64,000 nucleotides of DNA from Campylorhamphus procurvoides (GCA_013396655.1 WBMV01000300.1:255419-319418); one strand, 5' to 3'; positions 1 to 14,682 are shown, counted from the first letter of the stretch. Notes: a model not told the origin generated them from the sequence alone. A program made the numbers and translations.

Positions 1-2540
1 CTAATACCTGTTCCTTGTGCCTTTATGGCCAACAAGATAAAGCCATAAAATACCATACCTTCAGTGAATTGCTTTAATCAAATTCTGTTAAGCTGACAGT
101 GTTGTAAAATAACATTAAATACAAACACCACTTTAAAGTTAAAAAAAGAAATGACCATGTAGTTAACATCTTCCTTTACCTCTGTTGAAATACATAGAAT
201 TAAAAGAAAGCATGCACTTTTACAGTTCATTTGCTTCCATTCTTTTGAGACTACCTGTAATACTTTTACTTGGGCCTTTAAAGAACATTGAGATATAGCA
301 GTTTCATGCTAACAATATTTTAAGTAAATGAGAATTCCACTTTTACCTATCACTCTATATTTTCAATCACTGATACCTTTCACAATTTTTGTCTTGTTTT
401 TAATTCTCCAGCTGTAAGTGGCTTTGTTTAGTAGTTCTTGAAGCTCCTATACTCACTTTTTATAGGTTCAATCATGTTTGTTTTCCACCTTTCTCTTCTG
501 TTTCTTACTCCAAACTAGGACTAAACACTTTTCCTGTATATAATTTTACATGAAGTACCTGGATATTCAACAGATTTTTCTCTAAAATTTAATGAACAAT
601 TCAAGCAAATCAAATGGACAGAATGACTCCAAATTTCTCCTTGTCACACTGTAAGAATTGATTGAGCTTAGAAATACTGATAGCTTACAAACAGAGCCAA
701 TAATTCAAAAAGGTTGTATAAGCACTGTTCATAGAAAACTTTTCTAGAAAAGATCTACTTTTGGATCAGACACATTTTGTCATAATGCTAAAAGATTATT
801 AATAAAACATAAAACATTATAAAGACCAGTACTAGAACTGGAGAACATCACAATACTTTAGGACCCCAATTGCACAGGTGGTTTAACTTGACTTCCCCTA
901 CAGTCAACAGGAAAAAGATATACTTCCTTCAAAGAAAGATAAATGGAGTTATTCCCAAATGGTTCTTTGTAGCAGTCTCCTTCTGTCCAGAAGTGCAATT
1001 CTTTGAAGAAACAAGACACTCTAAATACTCTGGCTCTGCTGTCTTTTAGGATGTGTAGCTCTTGGTTCAGACTAAAATGAAGAGGAAATTCTGCTTCATA
1101 ACCAAGAGCTGTAGGTATGCATAACCTCTAGCCAATTGCCACTGAGAGCTTTTTAACCTCATGTTGGATGGATTTTAGTAGACACAGCAAACAACTACCA
1201 TGTGTTTTGTTTAAGCATTCCAAACCCAAATTTTGAAAGAGTGATCTAAAGAGGAACATTAGAACAGCTGGGGATGTTTACAGAAAACTCCAAAACATTC
1301 ATGTTGCACAAGAAAATGCCTTACATGAAAAAGAAGAGAAAGTAACAGGTAGACCAATATCACAAAATGATCAGTTGAGTGCATTGGTTTCATGTTGTGA
1401 ATAATAATGAAAGTAGAAATAGCTTTGAGTAGAATCCAGTTGACGAGCCAGAGTTGCAAAGTGAAGCTAAGAAACAGCTGGCTAGAAGAACATGCTATTG
1501 CAAAGGGCTACATGCAGGGGAAAAATCACATTTGCCACACCAATGAGAAACGGAAGCTGCAACAGTTGGGAAGACAGATTATCATAAGTGGTTTAACTAC
1601 ATGGCAAGAAAGGACATTACTAAGAAAAAGTATTTGGGAATAGGATATATTTTAGATAGAGGAACTCAGAGCAATCACAATTAATTGACCCAGGAACAGG
1701 CTAGATAATAATATTGTAAGTAGTAATTGAGGAGAAATTACAAAAACAACCTTTGCAAGTCATGTCTGCCAATTTCACCTATAATAGTGTGTAATAATTA
1801 TATGTTGAATGAAATCTTTTATTTGTGATTTCCTAACTTTAATTCCAATCTGAATTATTAAGTAACAGAATTAAATTATATTTTCGAAAAGGCTTGTACT
1901 TCCAGTTCTGAAAATTCTATTGGACAATTTGAAAGTACTTTGACAAATATCAAAACACTGACTAAAATGGACAAGAACTCTTGTAATTAGAAGGAAGACA
2001 CCAAACCAAGTTCAACAGCTGGAAGTTAAAGCTAGATAAAGAAGAGATTAAAAGCATACTCTATAGTGAGACTTTCTAATCTTTTTTATTAACTGTCTTG
2101 AATTGCTCAGAGGTCACTTTAAATCTATATCAGATTTATCATCCAAATAATAGTCTCCCACAGAACTCTTAACCTTACTGAAGCATCATTTACTCTATTA
2201 GTCTTTATTAAAAGCATGAGAGTGATTCTCACTTTCTGTGGTTATTTCAAACCATGACTTTGTTGTTAGTTGTGTGGGTTTTGTTTGTTTGTTTGTTTTT
2301 TTAAGTAAGCTCACTCAGTTAATGTTTGTCAATAAGTGCATACTGTGATCAGTTTTGGACTCTCCAGTATATAGTAGACTTAATGGAGGAAGTGCAACCG
2401 GAAGCCACCAAGACAGTCAGGGGCACAACATAAAAAGAAGCTGAGAGAAACAAAGTTGATCAAACTTAAAACTAATCCAAGGGGGGAAAACTTGATGTTA
2501 ACAACTTTGCAGGGAAGATTAAGTGAAGCGCTTCTCAGAA
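1..2540. other. AT-rich non-coding stretch, no gene seen
   Basis: This is unique-looking AT-rich sequence. Open frames are short, start and stop without splice or promoter context, and resemble no protein I recognise. The only structured piece is a short GTTT-type simple repeat near 2274-2303. I see no tRNA, retroelement or exon signature. Confidence 0.6.
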
Positions 2541-2544
2541 ATGC

Positions 2545-2760
2545 ATAGCAGAAGTAAGTGAGGCTATGGACTTTATAGCATGGGTAATTTTAACTCAATA
2601 AAGAAAAAAGCTTATTCACAGAGAGTACAATTAGTAATGGAACAGGGGTTAAAAGATGACTATGCAACATCCATCCTTGGAGATACTCAAAAATCCAATT
2701 GTGCAAAGCCCTGAGCAATCAGCCACAATTGGCTCTGAGTACAAGGTCGCACTACATGGC
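2545..2760 (+). mobile_element. Degraded CR1 LINE 3' fragment
   Basis: The segment follows the order of a CR1 3' end in sense orientation. It has a diverged 'attcacagagag' and 'ggaacaggggtt' part, then 'ccatccttggagatactca', then 'gccctgagcaatc'. In CR1 elements this encodes the end of the second open frame and the start of the 3' UTR. It carries many substitutions and small deletions and has lost the terminal octamer repeat, so it is an old, dead copy. The 5' edge is uncertain by about 50 bases. The assignment rests on recalled CR1 consensus features, not an alignment. Confidence 0.7.
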
Positions 2761-2799
2761 ACCTGTGTGAGTCAACAACGGTAGGCAGCCAGAACAACC

Positions 2800-3200
2800 C
2801 CAAAACCACTGAATGAGAGTTTGTTTGGTTAGTAAATTTATCTCATTACCTCACTAACTGAAGGATCCCAAAGCCACACCCAGGCAGAGACACACAAGTG
2901 GGAACACAGGCACCATTAGGCTTAGTCCACCCTGGTGCGTGGCAGACGTGCTTTGCAGGCATCTGTTTTATAAAGGGCCTGCCCATACATCACCATACTG
3001 TGATGTCTCCTGTGCTTTTTATAATCTCTAAACTTTGACCTCTCTCCCAAAACAGGGAGCTCGAGCATGGCCATGAGAGTTGCCTCAAGTCTTTTCAAAC
3101 ACCCATGTTATCTCTATACAGAGATTTTGCTTCTCAAAACAGACAGAGGATAAACAGCAGTGGTCATAACATACAGAATTTCTCCACACTGTTACATGTG
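2800..3200. other. GC-richer unclassified block, possible old repeat
   Basis: Base composition rises relative to both flanks. The block has a run of CpG and CA-rich sequence around 2870-2960 and a 'tttataaagggcc' TATA-like motif near 2968. It could be an eroded LTR, but I found no matching TG/CA ends or target duplication and do not recognise the family. No open frame of interest is present. Confidence 0.25.
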
Positions 3201-6200
3201 GCATTCCCAGATGCAAGTGAGTGAACTGGCTATCATCCTCACCAATCCTCTGCTTTTAACCCTTTCCTCTCAACAGCATCCATAGATCCCTTTCAAACTA
3301 TATAATTTTCTGATTATAAGGTTTTAACTGGGTTCACTGGAAGTGTTGCCATGCAAGTGACAGGGTTTATTGAAAATATTGCTATCTAATGGGAGAGTTC
3401 AAGTTCTAACCTTTGTATAAGAAGATTTTCAAGAAAGTAGTAATAGGAACTCTAAAATATTTTAAAATCCTAACTATGAATCACCTCAGTGAAGGTTTTG
3501 CTGCTGTTTGTTATGTTTTGGAGGGTATTTTTGTTTGGTTTTTTGTTTGTTTGGTTTGGTTTTGGTTTATAGTTTGTTTGTTTCTTTGTTTTTAAAGTCT
3601 GAGGTGGCTTCTTCAAATTTTTTGAAAACCTTAAAAACTATTAAGCACAGAGCTGATAAGCTTGGTAGAGCATAAAGAAGAGCCACACATTTTCTTTCTT
3701 TCTAGAAAAAGTTTATATATAAATCATCCAAATAGACAGACGAATAATTTTCAATTAAATCACTGGTAACCCAAAGCCTTTTGAATATATGTTAAATAGT
3801 CAAGTATTTTATTTATTTTGAATTTCATTAAATCTTTATGTAATAAAGATAAGGAAATTCAAATTTGCCATATTAAATAGTCTGAATAGTCTGATACAAA
3901 TTAGGTTTAAAGCTTTTTATATCTTGGTTCACTATTCATACATCAAGGCAAGAATTCAGTAAGCAATCAACATATAAAGTATAAAGGGAAAGTACTAGAA
4001 GTAAATAATTGTAAAACTACTTAAGACAGGAAAAGTACCTTAGGAAGAAACTGGGAGTACCTCTGAAAATCTCAACAATTACTTCTTAAAAGCTAGAAAA
4101 TTACCATATTATAAGGTCAAGAGTGCTAAAGTAGATAACACGTGTTTCATAAGAAGTATGGTTAATGTGCAGCTGGGTTTTTAACAATTTTTTAAAGTAT
4201 AAAATATGGTGTAAGAATTCTTCTGACATTGATGTGTTTAGTTCCTTTCTAAATATGACACAGTAATTGATATAATAGTTGAAGAGCTGAAACACAGTCC
4301 TTCAACTATTTACTAGAATGAACCATGAGTTAAATAAAAGCTTGCACATAACAATTTTATGATTTTTTTTCTGAATAACCATAAATTACGGAGCTTCTTT
4401 ACAAGTCTTCATTATTTTATTTTAATTACAGATGCCTAATATTTCATGTTATTTTAATAGTTTTCTCCACATCTTCAAATAATTCTTGGTTTACTAGACA
4501 TTTATCTGAGATGGTTCATTGCACCCCCAATTGTCCTTTAAACCAAAACTGATAAATATTCAAAAAAACCCTTATTTCTGTATTATTTGTGTCTCCAATG
4601 GTTTACAACAATCACATATTCATAAATACCGCAGAGGATTTCTTAGCAAAACAAGTAACATGAAGTGTGGCCATCTACTGGTATCCAACACCAGTTTGGC
4701 CAGCAGCTGACTGATAAAAGTCTGGAAATCTCCATAGAAAATTTATATCAGAATAAAGGAAAAGAGGGAAATAATTTTAAATATTACTAAAAATTATTAT
4801 TTTTAAATTATATTTCACCCCAGGGAAGCAGAACGTAGAAGTCTCTTTATTGGGAGAAAATGAACTATATGTAAAGAACGGTTGCTTCATCAAGTTGTAC
4901 AAACTTGTCTTCGTTACTGGAGAACTCCTTTCCTTCTGGAAAGTGTTGGCAGTCTGATGCCTATTGGCTACCACAATACTCCAGGAATGAGTACCCAGGG
5001 CAGACCGAGGGAGGCGACAGCTGCTGAAACACTGACGGACCTAGGATCATTTGCTGGGCCAATGCAAACCCATTCAAATGACACAACACAAAAATTACCT
5101 CAATTCTCAGTAAAGACCACTTGTTGTCTTCTACCTTTTGAGACTGTCATTATTTGAAAAACAGGAGACAAAAGTAGGTAACCACACACACTGTCAGGCT
5201 TCCACTGACTAGTGAGCAAGCCACAATCTGCACAGGAAACAGACCTGCTTCTTTATAAGCAATGCATTGGAAGCAAATAAAGCATGTAACAACCATAGCA
5301 AAACACAAGGAATCTCAGTACGCAGAAAGAACTTTTCAGTTATTAATTTATGCCAACCATAAATTAGCTATACTTCATATTACCTAAGACAATAAATATT
5401 ATAGCTTCACTTATGATTTTATTAGGAAAAAAACCTCAAACACTAATGATATTTACATTCACATTCCTGCCATTAAACCTTAGATGCCATTCAATTCTCC
5501 ATACTAGGTTCCCATTCCCCAACACAACAAGATCACACTCTTGCCACTGAACAAAATACTCCCATGCAATACCATGTAGAGCAGTAAAAAGAGGAAAGAC
5601 TTGACCTCCTTTTCTCTTATTTGATTAATTTCCATTAACCTCATACAAAGTTTGAAAAGAGTAGTATTACAATGAGAAATAAAGACAAGATTTAGAAGAA
5701 ATTAACTTACTCTTTTCTCAGTGGAACTGACAAATTTTCAGTGTGTCAGAAGCACCAAATAAGCCAGGAATGCTTCTTATTGGCAAAATTACTTCATTGC
5801 TCACTTTTCTCACTTTTTAGGCGCTGCCCATACCCAGAGGAAGAGTAATGACAGAGCACTAAGAAAATTAATCCCTAGATGACACCGTTTTTCTGTCATT
5901 TTTACTGTGCACTTCCTTCCTTAGTCTGGGAAGGAATAGTGTTGGTGGTTTTCTGGTACAATTTCTTAATGGATTTGTGGGAAGTATCATGGGAAGGAGT
6001 TCACTGTTTCTATTACTTTAACTGTCCACAAGCCCATATACCGCTCTAATTTTTCACCCAGGTCTCCTGCATGTCCCTTGTCACATTTGTCACAAAACCA
6101 GTGCATGTATGATAACGATTTGCATTTTACAAAAATACTTTACTCATGTTTTTTTACTGCAAAAATACAACTGAACAATAGCTATCGCAATTTGCTAATA

Positions 6201-6300
6201 GAATAGAAATAAAACTAGTTTTGTAACCCCTAAAGATGCTCTGAAGAATAAAGCCTCCTACAGCCCAGAAAGCAAAACAAATTCATTCTGAGCAATTTTT
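3201..6300. other. AT-rich non-coding stretch with a G/T-rich tract
   Basis: Mostly unique sequence. A G/T-only-biased tract rich in TTTG and GGTTT units lies at about 3525-3592. A modest GC and CpG rise lies at about 4980-5080, where a possible exon-like block (4985-5109) has weak splice edges. No recognised gene or RNA. Confidence 0.5.
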
Positions 6301-6319
6301 TATTCTTTTTCCCTTTTCA

Positions 6320-6410
6320 CTTCGTTCGGGTGACTTTCTCCAAGCTACTACGCTGCATTTCATCGCCACCTGCTGACACGCGCGAAAATAGCAGCAGAGC
6401 AAGCCGATGT
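6320..6410. promoter_or_regulatory. CpG-dense cluster with an E2F-like site
   Basis: Eight CpG dinucleotides fall within 84 bases (6323-6406), in a neighbourhood that is otherwise AT-rich and very CpG-poor. The block contains CACGCGCGAAAA at 6377-6388, whose complement TTTTCGCGCGTG matches the E2F consensus TTTSGCGC. It also has a CACCTG E-box at about 6367-6372. CpG retention suggests an unmethylated or recently inserted segment. It is too small for a classical CpG island, and no transcript start, TATA box or exon is visible next to it. A regulatory role is inference only. Confidence 0.3.
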
Positions 6411-9400
6411 CAGAAATTAAGGGCTTCAGGTTCTGCATGCTGTATGTATTTCTGTTGCTGAAACATGGAAAAATATTTATATTTTTCCCCTGTCCAGTGT
6501 TTAAAAATATAATTGTAAAAGAGAAGCATATAAAATGGTATTACTTCTAGTTTGTCAGTAACAGGAAAGGAAAAAAGGTGTACGATGCATAAAATTGAAA
6601 GCACATTGTCATAAAACATTTTAAAATGATGAAGCTGCGAATTACTGCAATACTTTAAATGTTGCATTTATTCTCAAATCTCAGTCAAGTAATTTTCCAA
6701 TTACTAATCTAAATTTGTCATCATCCCTCTTACAATTTTATATTTGAAAACAAGGTTGAAGTTAAAAAAAAAAACAAACATAACTCAGAGGGTTTATATG
6801 TGTACTTTAAGTATCATATACATTAGCATTGCTTACCTTAATGCACCACTATATAAACATTATATATTGAAGATGTGGATGTATGTTTCTGTGTAGGTTT
6901 TGAAGGGGGGGGGATTGTTTGTTTTTTCAGTAGTGCAGAATTTTTCAGCCTTTTCCATGCATATTCATTCTCATCCTCCGCAAGCTTTGTTACTCAAGGC
7001 AGTTCAAAACCAAAAGGGGCTTTTAGAAAGTCTGTGTGACATATACAAACCCCATAATTTTTAAACTACAAAAACCCACACTAAATGTAAATTATGTCTA
7101 CATAATTTACACTTTATACACTTTATAATGCTTGCCTGATATTGTTATGCCTTGGGGTTCATCAAGTCAGAAGTTGTTATATAATATTTAAAAACCTTAA
7201 GGAAAAATATTTCTGCTACTAATTACCATCAGTAACAGTACCTGGCTTAATATCTGCAACCAATTTGCATCTTTCAGCTAGATTTTTATTAGAACAAATC
7301 ACCTTGTATTTAAATTTTAAAAAAAGGATTTAGACATTGCAGAAACTTGAAAACATGGAATTTCTCAGGTGCTAGTACTAAAAGAATATAGATATATACA
7401 TGCTTTGTTAATACTCTAGAAATACATAAATATATTTTCACCAAATTGATATTTCCACAATAATTAAAGTATTTCTAAAAGGTATAGTCTTCCCCCCAGC
7501 CTCCTAAGGTAATTTTCAGGTTGATTCATGTCTTATTGAAAAGAATAACGTAAATTTCTTACTGTTATTTATCCACAGAAAGATGTGACACAAGAGATCC
7601 CTCTTTGAATAAATATTTACACTGCTTTGAAGAAAAATTCCCAAAAGAAAAAGCAATTGCAAAGTCAGCTACAGTAATAAATGAGAGGAATGCTTCAGAT
7701 ACTGTACTTATGGTGTGTTTGTGGAAAGTCAAGCAAACTGAAACAGCTGAAGTTCAAAACAGAAAATAAATTTAAGTGATGGTAGACCATATATGTAGGC
7801 ATTTATTATATAAAGAAAAGGAGTTTCTCCTATAAGTGCTCATTACTATGCCTCAATGAACAGGAAGGTCTAGACATTGCTCTTCTAATTTAAGAATTAA
7901 TTTCAAGGAATGAAGGATTAGCTAGCAACTCTAAGTATTCATCCTAAGTCAATTAAGAAAAGCTTGATTACTTTTTATTCTGAAAAGCATCACAAATTCA
8001 AATATATAAACCAGTTTCTTAGAGTAACAGTACATTTTTTTTCTTTTCCTTCAAACTGATTAGAGAGAACAAGTTATATTTATCTGGGCAATTTTCAGAT
8101 TAATCTCTTATTTTCCAAAGATGGGACAATAATTTTGTTTGTCAGATCAACTGCTTCAACAAATTTGCAGACTTGAAGTTAATTTGGTTTCTTTACTAGG
8201 CTTTATTTACCATTCATCAACTCATCACATTCTGTATTGACTATACAACTGCCATTTTAATTTCCTTTTATGATAGAATATTGACTTAGTGTATACATTG
8301 ACTTACACTTGTATTATTCTTACCATGCCATAAGCATGCAAAAGCAAGAACATGATCACAGCAAGCAACACATAATCATATATTTTCTGCTGTTTTAAAA
8401 ACCCTTCAAGTAATAATGGGGTTTGCTTTGAGGGGAAAAAAAAAAGAAAAGAAAAAAAAGGGAGAGAAATTCTGAAAGGGGCAATGAAAAACCCCACCAT
8501 TTTTAAATACAAAACTACACAGGCAACACTAGATAAACATTGTCTCTTCCTCATCAAGCTTCTAGGATTAAGCTTCAGGTAATTATATTAGACATTAAGC
8601 CTCAGTATATTCTATGGTAAACGCTGTTTGCTATAGAATAGCGATCAAATTGAAAAAATAACACCTTCACCCATTACACACAGTATAGAACATTAAGAAT
8701 GGAAAAAAGAAGTCAAGGATAAAGGAAGGACAGACAAGACAAATGCCTCAACAATCAGTGAGATACACATAAACACACCTCCATACTGCCTCCTTTTGCA
8801 CAAAGTTGGACAGTCAGCTGGATGATTTTGGGACACACTGGACCTATTACCAGAGCAATGCATTTTCCACAGCTCTATTTTATAAAGCTTTCCTGCTACT
8901 AGAGCAAGAAATACAGACCCCACTGCTTGGAGAAACTGGATACAACGGTTTTCAGTGGGTTTGTGTATTGTAATGTAAGAAGAGCCTATTTCTCAACACC
9001 AGGTAAAAATAGGCAGGGAACTACATTTCTTACAACATTTGAAGGTTTCCAAGTACTCTATAGAGATTGTATTGCAGTATGAGCAATAGATTCAGCAAGG
9101 ACTTTTACTCAGGCAACACTGCATGACCTGATACTGTTAACGTCACATTTCCCAAACTCTTCTGTATTCTCTCCCCTCAATACATCTGGAAGCAAATTCC
9201 TATTTGTAATTAGTGTAGGCATAGGGCTGTGCTGACACAGCTCTTTGGTTTTGGTGCAGGAAGATGGCATCTCAACAAATACTTCTCATGCTGCTTCTAC
9301 CACTTAACCACACACAATCTGCAAAATACAGATTTAATGTTAGCTTGTTTCATATAAATTCTGCTCTCACAGGATGTTCTACAACATGTTATTATATAAA

Positions 9401-12400
9401 TCAGAAGATAACTTTGGTTTGGTTGCTGCTGGAGTTCAAACTGAAGGGGTATTGTAAGAAAATAAACTTCCTTCATGAGTTCCCACCATGCAGAAGATCT
9501 AAGAAAAAGAGAGAATGCTTCCTTGGATTAGGTTTAAAACTTACCTCCAAATGAGGAAGAGCTGTTTTCTTTACATATATTATCCCTAGGAAATAAAAGA
9601 TCATGCAGGTTTAAATAAATTCTACCAGAGCAGCTCCTAGGGCAACTGAGATGCAAATATATATTACAGTTACTAATTTGATGCCACACAGCACTAGTTA
9701 AGCCTTTCTGCCTGAATACCAACTTCCTAGTTTTGGTCCAGAGAGCTGGGAGCTCTGCAGGCTACAGGGTACTTTTCAGGCTTCCCTGGGCTATCAGTGA
9801 CACACACCATCCATTGTGAACAATATTATGGCATTAAAAACACCCCAAGTGCAGGATTCTGTTTGGTTGTATTAAAACAAATGACTGGAATTGTAAGAAT
9901 GTATCTAGACACTGATAGTAGAAAATAATGAAGTCGTATCAAGTTTTCTGCATTAAAAAGGCTGAAATTTTGTTCACAGCATTTTGCAAGATGAATTATA
10001 ATTCTAAACGTGTATGCTGTCACCATGCCTGTAGACTCATTTCAGGAACTTGCATGTAACTTATATGATCTTTTCAAATCCTCATACCATTCCATTTGGA
10101 CTGCATCTCTCTTCCTCTCTGTGTAATATAAATTTGTTTTTGCCACCACAGCAGCACATTTTGTCAATAATACAGCAATCCAAAAAGTAATATACAATTA
10201 GCAATCAAAGTAAGTGCAAATAATTAGAACCACCTCCATCACATGAAAAATAATCTACTTGGTACTACTGAGCATTTGGAGTTCATTCTCATTCAAATAT
10301 GTTTTTCTCAGAGACTAATCTCTTAATCAGGCAAACCACCACTGCTGTGAAATATAACTAGAGGAAAAGAAGCTAATAAACATTTAAGGTACTTTTACTG
10401 ATATTCTGCTTGAGCAATTCAAAATAGAATGTAAAATACATGGTCATTAAAGATCCGTTACAATATAACACAAATCTAGCTCCACCCTTAAACAATAGTT
10501 CAAAAGTGTAGTATAAGCAAAACCAAATCAAACAGCTTCTTAAAAGTTTAGAAAAGAAAGATAGTGACCTTTTTAGATACAAGGAAAAAACATGCCATAC
10601 AAAATCACTGCTATGCTAGAAGAACCAACTTTAACTTTAGCCAAGCATATTTTTTATTTAGATTACCCAGAAAACACTGGTACTTTGGGGTATCTATTCT
10701 CAGGATAAGCATTTTCTCTAGGCAGTCTTTTCGCTAAATGAAAAAAAAACCTAAAACATGGACTTAAATGTCTTGACTAACCCACTACCTGTATTATATG
10801 TTTATTAAAATCCCTCTGCATTATTTCTCTTTCTCCGCATATAGACAACTATAGTAGCAAACACAAAGTTTCAGTATACCCCTATGAGACAACTAACTTA
10901 ATATGGAATAAAACCATGCTGTTCTGATGTAACTCAATGTTTTACTTGCTGGATTTAGCAACAATTTGCCTTTCATTTTATTTTCTCCCATCATAAGCAC
11001 ATTACTCATAAGTTTTTTGTGTTGTGACTTTTCTGCTGGCTACAGAGGACTGACAAATGCAGCTTCCTCCACAGGGTATCCTAGTTGTCCTGAACCAAAT
11101 GAAATGAGAATTGATTGAGATCAAGGTAGTTCAAGCACAAATTTAAGTAAATCAAGTTTTTGTTCATTTCTCTTGGTATAACAGAATGGTCAAATTTCTG
11201 TAAAATTTATTTCAGAAAATATTTTTTAGAAGTATGAATTTACCCCTAGTCTTTACCAGAAAGGGTGGCAAAGAAAGAATATTATAAGGGTAAAGAGAGG
11301 TATGAAAGGAAGAAAATTAAAAAAAGGAAAAAAAATAAATCAAATTACTACATACAGCTAAACTTTGTCACTTCATTATACAATTGCTATTACTGTTAAA
11401 AACACTGTTTACGTTTGATCCATATTTTTCAAGTGAGTGGTGTATGTCAGGCTAACATTTTAGGATGATGGCCATTTAGATATTCAAAATTGGTCTCCCA
11501 CTACTAGCAATATTTTATCCTTCTATCCAAATAAACCTGAACAGCATATTAAATTTTATCTGTGAATGCTGTTATGATATCCATAAAACTTTAAAATCCT
11601 TCTTTGTTAAATGAAAGCCTCTAAGGTCTTAGAAATATTCAGAACCTATAGTTCCAGGTAGAAGTCAAGAAATTGAATTTAAAAAAAAAATAAAAATCAA
11701 GAGAGCTCTTCTGCTTCTCAATACATGTTTGCCTGGGGGAATGAACAGGACTGAGAATTTAAGACAACTTTTTTTATTTAATATCATTGATTTGCAGTAA
11801 ATAATATATGCTTGAGTATTTTGTCCTCTCATTTCCTTTTCAGATTCCACAAGGTAGAATGAGTCAATATATTAGATTTCAGTCAACTAATACTTTCACA
11901 AGTTATTTTTAAAAAAGTTGCTCTTGCTTAACTCTATAGGAGAAATACTTTCCTGATTATATTTAACCGCCAAACCTACTCACATACAGTGAAATCAGGA
12001 AGCAGTTTCACTAGTGCTGAGGTTCATTAAAACTGCACATAATTTGGTAAGAAAAGCCAAGACTTTCCTTTTTATTCAAGATTCAATTTTACATAAATCC
12101 TTTTACAATAGTACTACACAAAGTTTCTGCAAAAGTAAACCATGGAACTCTGCTTTTTATATTTTAGATTTTTTTCCTCAAGGAATTGTACACTAAAGGT
12201 TTACACAGAAATCTCTGCCCCATCCTGCCACAATGTCTACCATTCAGTAAGGGACCTCAAAGCCTACGTGATGAACAGCCAAGTGGGAAGATCAGGCTGG
12301 CAAAAACTCAGATTCCTGACTTAGCATTCATGAACAAGAAAAACTTACAGATATAATTATTTATCATTACATAAATCCAATTGTCTATTACCAAACTCCT

Positions 12401-14600
12401 CTTGGTGCCAAGTCATCATTATTTGGACAGACATAACGCAGACAGTGAAGTGCATAATGTCAATATATCTAGACAACATATGCGCTATCACAAATTGATC
12501 TGACATACAAAAAAATAGAATTGAAAATTCTTAAAATGTTTACTGATAGATTAATAATACCCTTGACTAGCTTTCCAAGAACAGAAGGCAAAGCATTGTT
12601 AAGGCTTCGGTGTGCGCTTTGTCCTTTTGCTTTCATTTTTTTGACTTTTGTTTGTTCATTTTGAGGCACCTCTAAAATTTTCACTGAGTTTGCAGGGTTT
12701 GTTGCTTTAAACATTTGAAAGATCAAGGAATTGCAAAGACTAGGTGCTAAGGAATGCAATGGAATCGGCCAACCTACAAGGTACAGGAGACTGTCTTGTA
12801 CAGTCTCAAAGTATAATTAAAATATGTTCTTTTCCAAGTATTAGTTCTCCAAGGTGATTATCAAAATTATTTTTAATATTTTAATAACTGTGAATTGCAG
12901 TACATGATTGTTCTTGGAAATGTTAAGGTTCTGAATACTTTCTGGGAATTCAAGTATGCTTACTGAAGTTGATTACTTCTCACTTCAGGACATTAATTTC
13001 TGAACAAAGATATTCACAAGTCGACAGCAAAAACACAGTTGAGAAAAACTCAGGCATCAAGTATTTGATTTAAATAAAATATGTCATAGTTGCATGTACA
13101 AATTTGACCTGAGCTGTTTGCCTAATTCAGTATTTTCTCACATTTTCTGCTGTGGCAGTTCCAAGTAAAGAGCAAAGTTCAAAGAAACCAGCCTTTGCAG
13201 GGCCAAATAGCAGCTACTTGTACTTTTGCAATCATATTTAGGGCAATGCTGAGAGAGAGGTCAACCATACCATCTACTAAGTTAGGATAAACACATTTCA
13301 AGCAATTCTTTTCAATTTTATGCACAACAGCAATCTCCAGGACAAACATTTTTCAGCTTCCTGTTATTTTTATTTGTTGCAACCCAATTAGACTGATTAA
13401 CTCTTCTTAATATTCTGTAACTCAGCATGTCACGAACTCTTGTTTTTCTGCTACTTTTTAGTGTCTTAAAAATCTGAGATACTTTACCCACAGCATTTCA
13501 GTGATTAAGCTTCTGTGTAAAATACCCTATACTGGGTGTATGTTTACAGATCACTGCATTTTCTACACTAACATTTTGAAAATGGGTATTAACTTTTTCT
13601 CCTGTTTTTGCAACCTGTTTTAAATATCATGGAGTATAGAGTGAGTCCCCTCCGTCTGGCTCTGAAATTAATAGAATGCCTTACTATCCTTAGAAATGTA
13701 TTATGAAATAAGATTTTCTGCATTTCAGAATCTCGGATCAAATAATTCATATATGATGACAATTGCTTAAATAGAAAGGCTCAGCTGTTCAGAACAGCAT
13801 ATCTATTTGGACTACTTATTAGGCCTATTTATGTTTATTTTATTTAGGTTTATTTTTTCTACCTATTTTGGAGGACAGAAAAATATCACAATTAAATTGG
13901 GCTTCTGGTTTTCTTTGATAATGTCTAAATCAGCAAAATACATCAAAATTGTAGAGGCTTTTTCAATTTTTCTATCATTCCCAGGTGCTATTAAGAAATA
14001 CTGGACAAGTACTAGATTAAAATTTTCCAATTTGCAGTTCCAGACTCTCTAATATATTTTTGCTTATTGCATTTGCACAGAGACAATTTGTATTTACACT
14101 TTCATATTGTCTGTAGTTAAACCTTCTTGAAACTTATGCTTAGTCAGTAACTGTAGAAATTAAGTTTTACAGTAAGTTGCACCTAACTGTAATGGGCTGT
14201 GTATAATTTGGTTCCTTGTGGCTGGTTACAAGCTTGGAAAAATTAGTGTCATTTATATTAGCAACAGAGCTCACAATTCATGTGTAAGTAAGTGCTCGAC
14301 AGTTTCAGTACAAGCACTACAACCATAGACAGGATAAATAGAATTTAAATATTTTCTTCTTTGAGACAAATTCCTCTTTTATATGTGTATTCCTATTGTT
14401 TCTCAAAACACAAGTTCAAAATAATACTAACAAACAAGTTCAAGTATTACTGGCAAGTAACAGGTATAAGGTGAAATTAGGTCTCAGTTTTTTGAAGAAA
14501 AAAGAAAATTATGGAAAGTGAGTTCTTGCCAATTATTTTTTAGACACTGTACTACAGACTTGCCAGTCAATTATTCTTCTGTACACAAATCATGGTTTAA
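6411..14600. other. Long AT-rich non-coding stretch, no gene seen
   Basis: About 8.2 kb without a recognisable gene, RNA or dated transposon. Visible small structures are a G9 run near 6905, a 12-bp perfect inverted repeat with a 2-base loop at 7086-7111, and a purine-rich run at about 8438-8467. Open frames are isolated and look fortuitous, including a lysine-rich minus-strand frame at 12469-12759. The content is compatible with intron or intergenic DNA. Confidence 0.55.
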
Positions 14601-14682
14601 AGTTACCTAATTCACATACTTTCCCATACTTGTTGCAGTGCAATTTGACAGCCCCCTCTAACTCCTGCAATGAATTCCTCAC

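Noticed and set aside
12469..12759. Lysine-rich minus-strand frame
   Set aside because: Composition is explained by AT-rich DNA; no clear splice edges and no recognised domain.
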